DNA of 64,000 nt, from contig CAJMPR010000011.1 of assembly GCA_905215345.1 (NCBI GenBank), positions 60,817-124,816 of the forward strand, written 5' to 3'. Position 1 is the stretch's first letter, and each line of letters starts with the position of its first letter. Made by a program: the position numbers and the translations under genes. The notes below the pieces were generated by a model. That model was not told the origin of the DNA. It saw only the letters and a program-made list of their open reading frames with translations, and made no database searches. This document shows positions 1-6,581 of the stretch, piece by piece. Source of the stretch: an uncultured bacterium (GTDB taxonomy: Bacteria > Bacteroidota > Bacteroidia > Bacteroidales > Bacteroidaceae).

Positions 1-625
1 TGCTTACAACACCTTCACTTGCCGACTGCGATTCTGTTGCTTCTTCAATTTCGGGAGATATTTCTTCAATCCACTCATTGAAATCTGCATCATCCTTGAA
101 TTGCATACGGTTGAAGTTTCTTGTGTAGTTGTTACGGACTTTTTCCGGTGCATCTTTTAAAAGTGCATCCAAAGTGCTTTTGCGGGTATCGGCTACTTTC
201 CCAGATTTCAAGATTGTTAGCTCGTTAGTTAATGTGTCAATTTTGCCAAACAATGCTTTTACATAGTCAGGCATTTTTTCACCGCCTTCACCTTCACCGC
301 CCTTTTTACCGTTTCCAGCACCTTCACCGTTTCCGCCTTCGCCCCCTTCACCTCCGGGTTCTTCCGTCGAATCGGCTTTCTTGCCGTCTTTCAGACCAAA
401 TTTTTCTTCATAGCTTTTTACTGCCTTTTCCTGTGCATCAGTTGCCCGGCTGTCGGAATAGCTATCAATAACCTGTTGTAGAGTAAGTTCCTCAACGTAA
501 GTTTTGGCTTCCTCTTCGTTTTTTACAGTCTTCACGGCTGTTGCCGCTATCCTGCTCAATACTTTTTCGTCTATCCCGGTAAACTTGGTTTTCAACGAAT
601 CTAAGATAAAACGTTTTATGCTCAT
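1..625 (-). CDS. Putative phage scaffold-like protein (3' end outside window)
   Basis: An open frame of 208 codons runs off the left edge. It starts with ATG at 625 (MSIKRFILDSLKTKF). The protein is acidic, with a Glu/Gly-rich low-complexity linker around residues 85-115 (GGEGGEGGNGEGAGNG). A helical region follows (LFGKIDTLTNELTILKSG). An acidic, linker-rich protein downstream of terminase, portal and MuF genes in the same direction is typical of a scaffold or capsid-assembly protein preceding the major capsid gene. That role is inferred from position and composition; no diagnostic motif is seen. A TAGTTTTG -7 element lies at 649-656 and a palindromic operator at 672-690. Confidence 0.55.
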   Translation of the reverse strand, partial: MSIKRFILDSLKTKFTGIDEKVLSRIAATAVKTVKNEEEAKTYVEELTLQQVIDSYSDSRATDAQEKAVKSYEEKFGLKDGKKADSTEEPGGEGGEGGNGEGAGNGKKGGEGEGGEKMPDYVKALFGKIDTLTNELTILKSGKVADTRKSTLDALLKDAPEKVRNNYTRNFNRMQFKDDADFNEWIEEISPEIEEATESQSASEGVVS

Positions 626-648
626 ATCAATAAACTTATTAGTTTATG

Positions 649-656
649 CAAAACTA
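649..656 (-). promoter_or_regulatory. Bacteroides-type -7 element (TAGTTTTG)
   Basis: Read on the minus strand this octamer fits TAnnTTTG, 24 bases before the start codon at 625. The expected -33 TTTG is absent; that position is covered by the palindrome at 672-690. It probably drives the scaffold/capsid genes. Confidence 0.5.
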
Positions 657-671
657 ATGATAATCAACATA

Positions 672-690
672 ATGCTTATGATGTAAGCAT
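672..690. promoter_or_regulatory. Palindromic operator, copy 1 of 5
   Basis: ATGCTTA-TGATG-TAAGCAT has perfect 7-bp arms and a 5-nt spacer. It lies in the divergent region between the scaffold-like gene (start 625, minus) and the cargo block (start 865, plus). It covers the place where a -33 box for the minus promoter would be expected. The same palindrome recurs at 819, 14557, 19914 and 21688. Confidence 0.65.
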
Positions 691-818
691 CTATTTATTG
701 TTATTTAACACTAAAAATCTGATTTAACAAATAGTAAACGAAAGTAAATATACCGAAAAGGTTATAAAATATTTGCTAAAAGTATTGTTATATTAAAATA
801 ACACGCTATATTCGCCAT

Positions 819-837
819 GTGCTTACAATATAAGCAC
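819..837. promoter_or_regulatory. Palindromic operator, copy 2 of 5
   Basis: GTGCTTA-CAATA-TAAGCAC has perfect 7-bp arms. It lies 28 bases upstream of the cargo-block first gene (ATG 865). With the copy at 672-690 it brackets the divergent intergenic region. Confidence 0.65.
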
Positions 838-850
838 TTTAAAACCTATA

Positions 851-863
851 ATTCACAACAACA
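851..863 (+). repeat. Leader motif ATTCACAACAACA, copy 1 of 5
   Basis: The A/C-rich leader ends one base before the ATG at 865. It supports 865 rather than the in-frame upstream ATG at 817, which lies inside the operator region. Other copies are at 1609, 19967, 23561 and 29348. Confidence 0.6.
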
Positions 864-864
864 A

Positions 865-1104
865 ATGAAAAAAGGTATTTTAAACTACACTAAAACTTTC
901 ATCAATAGTAATTTCAGAATGAAAGTGTACGGATTGGACGCAGCCGGGAACCGGATAAATAAGCTGGTAGGCGTTGCAGGTTTAATCGCTCTTATCGGAA
1001 TTGAACTTTTCAATAAGTTCATTGACCGGGCACTAAATGCAGGACTTGACAAAGTTGTTTGCAAGCTCCGTAGAGGACTTCAAATCAGTTTTTACACTAA
1101 ATAA
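865..1104 (+). CDS. Small single-span membrane protein
   Basis: The product is 79 aa and begins MKKGILNYTK. A hydrophobic segment around residues 33-48 (LVGVAGLIALIGIELF) could span the membrane once, followed by a short basic tail. The upstream ATG at 817 was rejected because it overlaps the palindromic operator and because the conserved leader motif abuts ATG 865. It is the first gene of the plus-strand cargo block. I do not recognise a family and assign no function. Confidence 0.6.
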   Translation: MKKGILNYTKTFINSNFRMKVYGLDAAGNRINKLVGVAGLIALIGIELFNKFIDRALNAGLDKVVCKLRRGLQISFYTK

Positions 1105-1140
1105 CCCGTAGGACGAAAGCCCTGCACAATAAAGAAGATT

Positions 1141-1341
1141 ATGAATATAAATGAAGCAATAATCGGTTTGAGATACAGAGTATCGGGTGACTTGGCTAAT
1201 GGTCGTTATTCAGACGGTACGCCATGTGTAGTACATGAAGATGTGGTGCGAGTGATAAAGAGAATCACAGATACCCACGTGATTTTAGAATGTGGGCGTA
1301 TGTTTATCATTAATGACAATCTGAAAATAGAAGAATTTTAA
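1141..1341 (+). CDS. Hypothetical small phage protein
   Basis: The product is 66 aa and starts MNINEAIIGLRYRV. Alternating hydrophobic residues and glycines suggest a small beta-barrel (SH3-like) fold, for example RVIKRITDTHVILECGRMF. It is the second gene of the cargo block, 36 bp after the previous gene. No family is recognised. A cUUCGg hairpin follows the stop codon. Confidence 0.55.
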   Translation: MNINEAIIGLRYRVSGDLANGRYSDGTPCVVHEDVVRVIKRITDTHVILECGRMFIINDNLKIEEF

Positions 1342-1347
1342 ATTTAC

Positions 1348-1369
1348 TCCGGTAGCCTTCGGGCTACCA
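1348..1369 (+). repeat. Intergenic cUUCGg hairpin, copy 1 of 2
   Basis: GGTAGCC-TTCG-GGCTACC forms a perfect 7-bp stem with an extra-stable cUUCGg tetraloop. The 22-nt segment is identical to 4058-4079. No U tract follows, so it is not a canonical terminator. Both copies precede a start codon in the same block, by about 14 and 15 nt, which suggests an mRNA-processing, stability or translation role. Confidence 0.7.
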
Positions 1370-1383
1370 TAAGCAACAATTAT

Positions 1384-1575
1384 ATGGAAACAAGTTATTC
1401 AAAGAATGGGAAAACCGTTACTGTCAGTGAAAGATACAACGGTAATAAGAAGGTGATTCAATTATATTATTGGTATGATAGCAAACCCCGCGTGAACGGG
1501 TGTGTCCTTCCGGTTTCTAACTGTACCACAGAGAGAGGTGCAATGATAAAAATTAATAAATTTCTAAATTCATAA
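1384..1575 (+). CDS. Hypothetical small phage protein
   Basis: The product is 63 aa (METSYSKNGKTVTVSERYNG). It looks mostly beta-strand with two cysteines (GCVLPVSNC) and a short C-terminal helix. It follows the cUUCGg hairpin. No family is recognised. The coding call rests on an intact frame, position in a same-strand gene series, and compact spacing. Confidence 0.5.
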   Translation: METSYSKNGKTVTVSERYNGNKKVIQLYYWYDSKPRVNGCVLPVSNCTTERGAMIKINKFLNS

Positions 1576-1608
1576 ATAAGGCAACGCCCTGCCTAACCAA
1601 CAGGGCAC

Positions 1609-1622
1609 AATCCACAACAACA
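1609..1622 (+). repeat. Leader motif AATCCACAACAACA, copy 2 of 5
   Basis: It ends two bases before the ATG at 1625. A GC-rich hairpin (gccctg...cagggc, about 1585-1606) lies just upstream. Confidence 0.6.
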
Positions 1623-1624
1623 TT

Positions 1625-2770
1625 ATGGAAACAATTTTAATCAATGAACATCAGCAAGGTTTGAATGAAGTAGTAATCAACAAAGTTCAATCAATGATTG
1701 AGGGGAAACGCCCCGGTGTAGAAAGTGCAATCGAACGCCTTCTTGAAGAAGGAAAAATTGCACAAGATTTCATTGCGCCTATCGGCGTAAATTTAAGAAT
1801 GAACGAATGCGAGCCTGTAATCACCTTTTCCGCAAACGGTCATGTTCAAATGAATATGAAGGAAGGTGATTTCACCTTACACGACAATGCCGTGAACCAA
1901 ATTGCCGAAAAAATGAATATCCCGGCAAAATATCTTCGCGAGCTTGCGGCAGGTGATGAATGGAAGAGAAAGTTATGCGCCAATATAATGAATGAGCATT
2001 CCAGTTGGACGCAAAGAACCCGCGTGCTTGTTCGGGCGGTCGGTAATGAAGTGCGTGGCGTTCTCTCTGATTCATACCGGAGACTAAATTCAGTTGATAT
2101 TCTTACTGCTTTCATCCAAGAAGCCGGAAATCAAGGTGCTGTAATGGCTGACGCATTTATGAATGACACAAAGGTGTGGTGTGAAACCATACTGCCAACC
2201 CCGATTGAAATACCAACCAAGAAGAACGGAATTGTAACCATATTCGCCGGAGCGCGTTTCTCCACTTCCGACTATGGAGACGGTTCAGTTGATATGAGAG
2301 CTTTCTTGCTTAATGGTGCTTGTCTCAACGGTATGGTTCGGGAATCTGTAATGCGTCAAGTTCATATTGGTTCCCGCCTTCCTGATACAATCGCATTGTC
2401 AAAGAAGACATACGAGCTTGACACGAAAACAACAGTTTCCGCTATCAAAGACCTAACCAAAGGTTTGTATGCCAAAGATACAATCATGCAGAAGGCAATC
2501 GAAATTCAAGGTGCTTCGGAAATTGATGTTGATTTTGATAAGGAACTGAAAGGATTAGTGCAACGTGGGGCATTACTGAAGAACGAAAGCCGGGAAGTTG
2601 AAAAGCTGTTGATGAATAATAATCCCGACGACGGTGTTGTAGGCGGTGCAACCCTTTGGAAACTTACACAAGGGATTACAGCATTTGCAAGGGAGCAAAC
2701 CCCAGCACGAAGTAGAGAGCTACACGAAATATCAGGGCAGCTAATGAATAGAGTTAAGGTCGAAGCATGA
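1625..2770 (+). CDS. DUF932 phage/plasmid-like protein
   Basis: The product is 381 aa and resembles the DUF932 / phage-plasmid-like (TIGR03299) family. Recognisable features are a central segment with RTRVLVRAVGNEVRGVLSD followed by SYRRLNSVDILTAF, then a long C-terminal helical part. The family is common on phages and plasmids; its biochemical role is not established, though links to replication or defence have been proposed. Start ATG 1625 is supported by the leader motif directly upstream. It is the largest cargo-block gene. Family call moderately sure; function unknown. Confidence 0.75.
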   Translation: METILINEHQQGLNEVVINKVQSMIEGKRPGVESAIERLLEEGKIAQDFIAPIGVNLRMNECEPVITFSANGHVQMNMKEGDFTLHDNAVNQIAEKMNIPAKYLRELAAGDEWKRKLCANIMNEHSSWTQRTRVLVRAVGNEVRGVLSDSYRRLNSVDILTAFIQEAGNQGAVMADAFMNDTKVWCETILPTPIEIPTKKNGIVTIFAGARFSTSDYGDGSVDMRAFLLNGACLNGMVRESVMRQVHIGSRLPDTIALSKKTYELDTKTTVSAIKDLTKGLYAKDTIMQKAIEIQGASEIDVDFDKELKGLVQRGALLKNESREVEKLLMNNNPDDGVVGGATLWKLTQGITAFAREQTPARSRELHEISGQLMNRVKVEA

Positions 2771-2796
2771 GAGTTGAAAAAATGACAAAAGAAGAA

Positions 2797-2833
2797 GGGG
2801 AACGGGCAAGTTGCACCGTTTCCCCGCTTTTTA
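2797..2833 (+). terminator. Candidate terminator after DUF932 gene
   Basis: GGGGAACGG ... CCGTTTCCCC forms a GC-rich stem with one bulge, followed by GCTTTTTAT. It lies 26 bp after the DUF932 stop. A 27-codon frame (2767-2850) also crosses it, so termination is likely but not certain. Confidence 0.5.
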
Positions 2834-2949
2834 TAAAACGGGTAGAATAAGAAGTTCCATGACACCTTTTTCCTTTGCTCTTTCGCAAAGTTAGGTTCAT
2901 TCCTGATAAAGTACCTATGTTTTGAACGAAAGTATCAGAAATCAAAGAA

Positions 2950-3195
2950 ATGAAGAAAATAACTAAGTCATACATCATCAAAGTAATATTTCCTGCTCCG
3001 GTAGAAGGAAAAAGGGAACATTTCTTTGGCTCGCTGGCTGCTATTTATGAGAAGTTCACGCCGTTTCAAATTGGCTGTAAACTTCCTACTTTATGGAAAG
3101 CTGGCATTGAGCCGGGAACCCCAAAGAAAACAAGTAAATGCACTATTTCAAAACATGAGGTAGTGCGTAAAGAACAACAAAAAAGAAAGGAGTAA
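2950..3195 (+). CDS. Hypothetical small phage protein
   Basis: The product is 81 aa (MKKITKSYIIKVIFPAPVEG), lysine-rich, with a Lys/Glu-rich C-terminus (RKEQQKRKE). The pattern of short beta-strands then a basic tail suggests a nucleic-acid-binding accessory protein, but no family is recognised. The next gene starts 3 bp after its stop, so the two are probably translationally coupled. About 100 bp upstream contains no gene. Confidence 0.5.
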   Translation: MKKITKSYIIKVIFPAPVEGKREHFFGSLAAIYEKFTPFQIGCKLPTLWKAGIEPGTPKKTSKCTISKHEVVRKEQQKRKE

Positions 3196-3197
3196 AT

Positions 3198-3395
3198 ATG
3201 GCACTTACAGACGAAAGTCCTATGCCTTTTGGCAAACATAAAGGTGAGAAAATGGCAAATGTTCCTGCATCATACCTATTATGGATTTATGATGAGTGGA
3301 CGCTTCCAAGTCCACGTTTTGGATTTGTACATAAAGAGGTTAAAGAATACATCGAAGAAAACTTGGATGTACTAAAGAAAGAAGTAAAATCATAA
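3198..3395 (+). CDS. DUF3820-like protein
   Basis: The product is 65 aa. The motif MPFGKHKGEKMANVPASYL followed by LLWIYDEW matches the DUF3820 / exonuclease-X C-terminal-like family, in which PFGKhKG and the downstream YLxW are conserved. These short domains occur alone on phages and fused to DEDD exonucleases or helicases. Stand-alone function is unknown. A purine-rich Shine-Dalgarno (AAAGGAG) sits directly upstream, better than most sites in this window. Confidence 0.65.
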   Translation: MALTDESPMPFGKHKGEKMANVPASYLLWIYDEWTLPSPRFGFVHKEVKEYIEENLDVLKKEVKS

Positions 3396-3408
3396 CAAAA
3401 TAGCAATA

Positions 3409-4050
3409 ATGAATACATATTACAAGTTTGCGCCAAATGTATTTTTGGCAAAGTGCGATGAAAAGCACGAGAAAGGTGAAGAAATCTTAGTTACTACCAA
3501 GTATGGTAAAGAAAATGAAAGTATAGTTTTCAACTTGATATTTGAGAAAGACGGATTTTATTATTACTCAATAGTTCGAGCAGACGGTTTCAATGTTCAG
3601 GAATGGGCAAAGCAAAGAGCAGAACGCCGTCATGAATGGGCTGCATCAGCTAACCGTAAAAGTACAGAGTATTTTAACAAGTCGAACAAAGATCGGGATT
3701 TTCTCTCTCTTGGCGAACCAATCAAAGTTGGTCACCATAGCGAAAGAAGACACCGAAAAGCGATAGATGATTCATGGAACAATATGGGAAAAAGCGTAGA
3801 AATGGATTCTAAAGCTACTGAGCATGAAAGGATCGCCGAATATTGGGAAGAACGTGCAAAGACTATCAACCTATCTATGCCTGAAAGCATTGATTTCTAC
3901 GAGCACAAGTTAGAGGTTGCCAAAGAGTATCACGAAGGGGTGAAAACGGGCAAATATCCACGCGAACATTCTTTTACGCTGACTTATGCGAAGAAAGCCG
4001 TTAATGAGGCTCAAAAGAATTATGACCTTGCAGTTAAATTGTGGGGGTGA
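3409..4050 (+). CDS. DUF3560-like phage protein
   Basis: The product is 213 aa. The central segment RRHRKAIDDSWNNMGKSVE followed by AEYWEERAKTI matches the DUF3560 domain, where an RRHR...W..M..S.e signature precedes a YWexrA helix. The N-terminal about 60 residues look like a separate small beta domain (ESIVFNLIFEKDGFYYYS). DUF3560 occurs on phages and conjugative elements and its activity is unknown. The C-terminus is helical. It is followed by the second cUUCGg hairpin. Confidence 0.6.
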   Translation: MNTYYKFAPNVFLAKCDEKHEKGEEILVTTKYGKENESIVFNLIFEKDGFYYYSIVRADGFNVQEWAKQRAERRHEWAASANRKSTEYFNKSNKDRDFLSLGEPIKVGHHSERRHRKAIDDSWNNMGKSVEMDSKATEHERIAEYWEERAKTINLSMPESIDFYEHKLEVAKEYHEGVKTGKYPREHSFTLTYAKKAVNEAQKNYDLAVKLWG

Positions 4051-4057
4051 TGTTTAA

Positions 4058-4079
4058 TCCGGTAGCCTTCGGGCTACCA
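4058..4079 (+). repeat. Intergenic cUUCGg hairpin, copy 2 of 2
   Basis: This is an exact 22-nt copy of 1348-1369 with the GGTAGCC/GGCTACC stem. It lies just after the DUF3560 stop and 15 bp before ATG 4095. Confidence 0.7.
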
Positions 4080-4094
4080 CATAATAAGAAAGAC

Positions 4095-4343
4095 ATGAAT
4101 AAGATTAAACCATCTAAATTAAGGCATGTAGGTTCTCTTCTTCCATCTCAATATACTGTTTATCGTGAAAACAGAGATAATAAAGTTCAGTTAAATGGTG
4201 TTGGATGGGGAAGCGGAAACACAATTCGTTTGCCGTCGTTAAAAAGAAGCAAAAGGACTTGGCGTAACTTCTACAAACATTTCCCGATGATGCTTGAATG
4301 CGATTTTATTAAGAATAGAGTGATAAAGAAAAAGAAGATTTAA
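4095..4343 (+). CDS. Hypothetical basic phage protein
   Basis: The product is 82 aa from ATG 4095 (MNKIKPSKLRHVGSLLPSQY). The longer frame from 4041 would be translated through the cUUCGg hairpin and overlaps the previous gene, so the internal ATG is preferred. The protein is strongly basic with a KRSKRTWRNFYKHF stretch and a lysine-rich end (NRVIKKKKI), suggesting nucleic-acid contact. No family recognised. Confidence 0.5.
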   Translation: MNKIKPSKLRHVGSLLPSQYTVYRENRDNKVQLNGVGWGSGNTIRLPSLKRSKRTWRNFYKHFPMMLECDFIKNRVIKKKKI

Positions 4344-4362
4344 AATAAAGAAAGGAATATTT

Positions 4363-4527
4363 ATGAAAACATACAAAGATGGTGATATAGTATAGATTAC
4401 ATTAAAATTAAAAGTAGTAGAAACAGAAAGTAATAGTTGCGAAGGCTGTTTTTTCTACGAAAAGGATATACCATGCGAAAATTTTAATGTTGGTACATGT
4501 GATAAAAGAATATTAGTAGAAGAATAA
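4363..4527 (+). pseudogene. Small Cys-rich gene interrupted by an in-frame TAG
   Basis: A 54-codon frame starts MKTYKDGDIV with AAAGGAATATTT upstream, then meets TAG at 4393-4395. It continues in the same frame as ITLKLKVVETES, then CEGCFFYEKDIPCENFNVGTC, to TAA at 4525. The four cysteines (CxxC ... C ... C) look like a small metal-binding knuckle. One base change (CAG or GAG to TAG) explains the break. Read as a recently inactivated gene; stop-codon reassignment is less likely because neighbouring phage genes do not read through TAG. Confidence 0.6.
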
Positions 4528-4544
4528 TTCAAATCAAAGAAGAA

Positions 4545-5480
4545 ATGAATATAAACCATATCTATAATTCTGAGTGTTTATCTGGCTTGAAAGACTTGCC
4601 AGCCAATAGCATTCATTGCTGTGTGACTTCTCCACCATATTACGGTCTACGTGACTATGGTAATGATGCACAAATAGGACTTGAGAAAACTCCGGAAGAA
4701 TATATTCAGAAGTTGGTCGATGTATTCCGGGAGGTAAGCCGGGTATTAACTAAAGATGGCACATTGTGGCTTAACATAGGAGATAGTTATGCCGGTTCTA
4801 TGAAGGGAGCTGCTGGTTACCCTGACAATGCCATGAATTACAAGCAAGGAACAAACCGGGGGACACTTGGAAAGGCTACTTTGGTAAAGCAATGTACAGG
4901 ATGTAAATCTAAAGATTTAATAGGTATTCCGTGGATGCTCGCTTTTGCTCTGCGTTCTGATGGCTGGTACTTACGGCAAGACATTATTTGGAGCAAACCC
5001 AGTGTAATGCCTGAATCAGTAAAGGACAGATGCACTAAATCACATGAATACATCTTCCTGTTGAGCAAGAATAAAAAATATTATTTTGATAATGAATCCA
5101 TTGCCGAACCTACTTCCTCCTTTGATACTGTAATTAGAGATAGGGATGCCACTAAACTGAATAATACTCCCGGACGCACAAAGATGCAAGGGCTAATTCG
5201 TAATGACTATCTAACAAGAAATAAGCGTTCGGTGTGGACTGTTGCTACCCAACCTTTAAGAGAAGCTCACTTTGCAACTTTTCCAGAAAAACTAATAACG
5301 GATTGTATCAAAGCCGGATCTCCTGAAGGTGGAATTGTTCTTGACCCATTTATGGGTTCTGGAACTACGGCCATCGTTGCGAGAAAGCTGAATCGAAGCT
5401 ATGTAGGCTTTGAATTAAATTCAGATTATGTGAGTATAGCTAACAAGAGATTAAGAAAGGAATTAGGAATATTCAAATAG
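4545..5480 (+). CDS. Phage DNA methyltransferase (N4-C/N6-A, beta-type order)
   Basis: The product is 311 aa. The catalytic motif TSPPYYGLRDYG lies at about residues 28-39. The AdoMet motif LDPFMGSGTTAIVARKL lies near residues 265-281, followed by SYVGFELNSDY. Catalytic motif before FxGxG is the beta-class order, and TSPPY favours N4-cytosine or N6-adenine modification. No restriction enzyme gene adjoins it, so it is probably an orphan protecting phage DNA. It is one of three methylases in the prophage. Recognition sequence cannot be deduced. Confidence 0.85.
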   Translation: MNINHIYNSECLSGLKDLPANSIHCCVTSPPYYGLRDYGNDAQIGLEKTPEEYIQKLVDVFREVSRVLTKDGTLWLNIGDSYAGSMKGAAGYPDNAMNYKQGTNRGTLGKATLVKQCTGCKSKDLIGIPWMLAFALRSDGWYLRQDIIWSKPSVMPESVKDRCTKSHEYIFLLSKNKKYYFDNESIAEPTSSFDTVIRDRDATKLNNTPGRTKMQGLIRNDYLTRNKRSVWTVATQPLREAHFATFPEKLITDCIKAGSPEGGIVLDPFMGSGTTAIVARKLNRSYVGFELNSDYVSIANKRLRKELGIFK

Positions 5481-5510
5481 CGTATAACCGTGTAGAAAGG
5501 AGCTAAATAT

Positions 5511-5867
5511 ATGGGAAAGATTATAGGTGCAAAGGTGCGAACTCTTTGCCAACTAAAAAATAAAGGTGGGGTAATCATTGGGAAAGGTGAAGTCTGCACT
5601 ATTGTTCAAAGCTATCGTGGCTATGGCATACAAACCGATGATTATCGTCAAATAAACAGAGTTGATAAATCACAAATAGATTTTATCAAACCACTAAAAC
5701 CAAAAAGAATTGTAGTTACTCCTGATGAATATGAAGCTATCCGGTTTGCACTTTCGGAGATAGAGGTTTCTGTTGGTTATGGAGATTTCTCGGAAGAACA
5801 AGCAGAACTATATAAGGCAAATGAAGTGCTACTCCGCAACCTTTTAGATAAAATCAATAACGCATAA
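5511..5867 (+). CDS. Hypothetical phage protein
   Basis: The product is 118 aa (MGKIIGAKVRTLCQLKNKGG), 30 bp after the methylase with AAAGGAG upstream. The first about 60 residues are glycine-rich beta (GEVCTIVQSYRGYGIQTDDY), like a small SH3/KOW-type barrel. The second half is a helical hairpin (TPDEYEAIRFALSEIEV). Possibly DNA-binding; no family recognised. Confidence 0.5.
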   Translation: MGKIIGAKVRTLCQLKNKGGVIIGKGEVCTIVQSYRGYGIQTDDYRQINRVDKSQIDFIKPLKPKRIVVTPDEYEAIRFALSEIEVSVGYGDFSEEQAELYKANEVLLRNLLDKINNA

Positions 5868-5877
5868 TTGAATAAAG

Positions 5878-6093
5878 ATGAGTGTCAAACTAAATAAAGA
5901 TAGTTATGAAAAACTAATCAAAGAAGATTTAGATTTTCTCAATAAGCATTGTCCGGATAGCCCGGAATTAGACCATATAAAACTAATTATATGTAGTTCA
6001 ATAGACTGGCATTATCCTAAGACTAAAACGATGTGCCTTAGAAATAAATCAAAGGTTTGTGACTTATGCCATGATTGCGATTATATGTATTGA
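5878..6093 (+). CDS. Hypothetical small Cys-rich phage protein
   Basis: The product is 71 aa. It ends with CDLCHDCDYMY and has two more cysteines (ICSS, MCLR), giving a likely zinc-binding cluster. It follows the previous gene by 10 bp. No family recognised. Confidence 0.45.
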   Translation: MSVKLNKDSYEKLIKEDLDFLNKHCPDSPELDHIKLIICSSIDWHYPKTKTMCLRNKSKVCDLCHDCDYMY

Positions 6094-6124
6094 AATCAAA
6101 TTATTAACGAATAACTAAATAAAA

Positions 6125-6292
6125 ATGAAGAAGACTTTAACAATCACTCTTGATTCAGATAGAGGGTCAATAGTAACAGAATGGGGCGATGGCGTTACAG
6201 CAACTGACGTTATTACCATGTGCGAATACGCAGAAGGTGAAGCTCAATATGAGCTTGATTTAGCTGATATAGACGATGAAGATTTAGAGTAA
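6125..6292 (+). CDS. Small acidic phage protein
   Basis: The product is 55 aa (MKKTLTITLDSDRGSIVTEW) ending in an acidic run (DLADIDDEDLE). Short acidic phage proteins are often DNA mimics or inhibitors of host enzymes, but nothing in the sequence proves that here. The frame is intact, starts 31 bp after the previous stop, and lies in the same-strand series. Confidence 0.5.
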   Translation: MKKTLTITLDSDRGSIVTEWGDGVTATDVITMCEYAEGEAQYELDLADIDDEDLE

Positions 6293-6316
6293 AACTAAGA
6301 AGAAAGGAATCAAATT

Positions 6317-6535
6317 ATGTATGAAGTATTAACCGGTGATTGTGACAGAGATAATAACACCTTAACAGCCTATTTTGGCGGCAATGGAGATATCTACATT
6401 GCAATATCCAATACCGATGAAAATGGTATCAAGACTTATCATAAGGTGAGAATAGCTACAAGTGGTGGGAATTGCCCTACTAACATAAAGATTGCTGCTG
6501 CTGAATTGGCAAGGGCATTTGAGAATAACGAATAA
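6317..6535 (+). CDS. Hypothetical small phage protein
   Basis: The product is 72 aa (MYEVLTGDCDRDNNTLTAYF), the last gene of the cargo block, with AGAAAGGAATCAAATT upstream of ATG. It is predicted beta-rich with a helical C-terminus (IKIAAAELARAFENNE). No family recognised. It is followed by a bidirectional terminator. Confidence 0.5.
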   Translation: MYEVLTGDCDRDNNTLTAYFGGNGDIYIAISNTDENGIKTYHKVRIATSGGNCPTNIKIAAAELARAFENNE

Positions 6536-6544
6536 CTAAATAGT

Positions 6545-6580
6545 AAGGAGCCAACCGCCAGCCGGAAAGCTCCTTTTTCT
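6545..6580. terminator. Bidirectional terminator between cargo block and head genes
   Basis: AAGGAGC ... GCTCCTT pairs and is followed by TTTTTCTTTT on the plus strand. It lies between the convergent ends of the cargo block (stop 6535) and the MuF gene (stop 6582). Transcription from both sides probably ends here. Confidence 0.65.
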
Positions 6581-6581
6581 T

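Noticed and set aside
1..10. TGCTTACAAC half-site resembling the operator
   Set aside because: It lies in coding sequence and lacks the second arm.
817..864. Upstream ATG of the first cargo gene
   Set aside because: It overlaps palindromic operator copy 2, while leader motif and spacing favour ATG 865.
2767..2850. 27-codon frame starting at the DUF932 stop (ATGA overlap)
   Set aside because: It contains the GC-rich terminator-like hairpin and has no recognisable features, although the overlap is suggestive. Too weak to call.
4393..4395. Genome-wide TAG reassignment in the phage
   Set aside because: Only one small gene carries an in-frame TAG; the large phage genes are open without it, so a point mutation is simpler.
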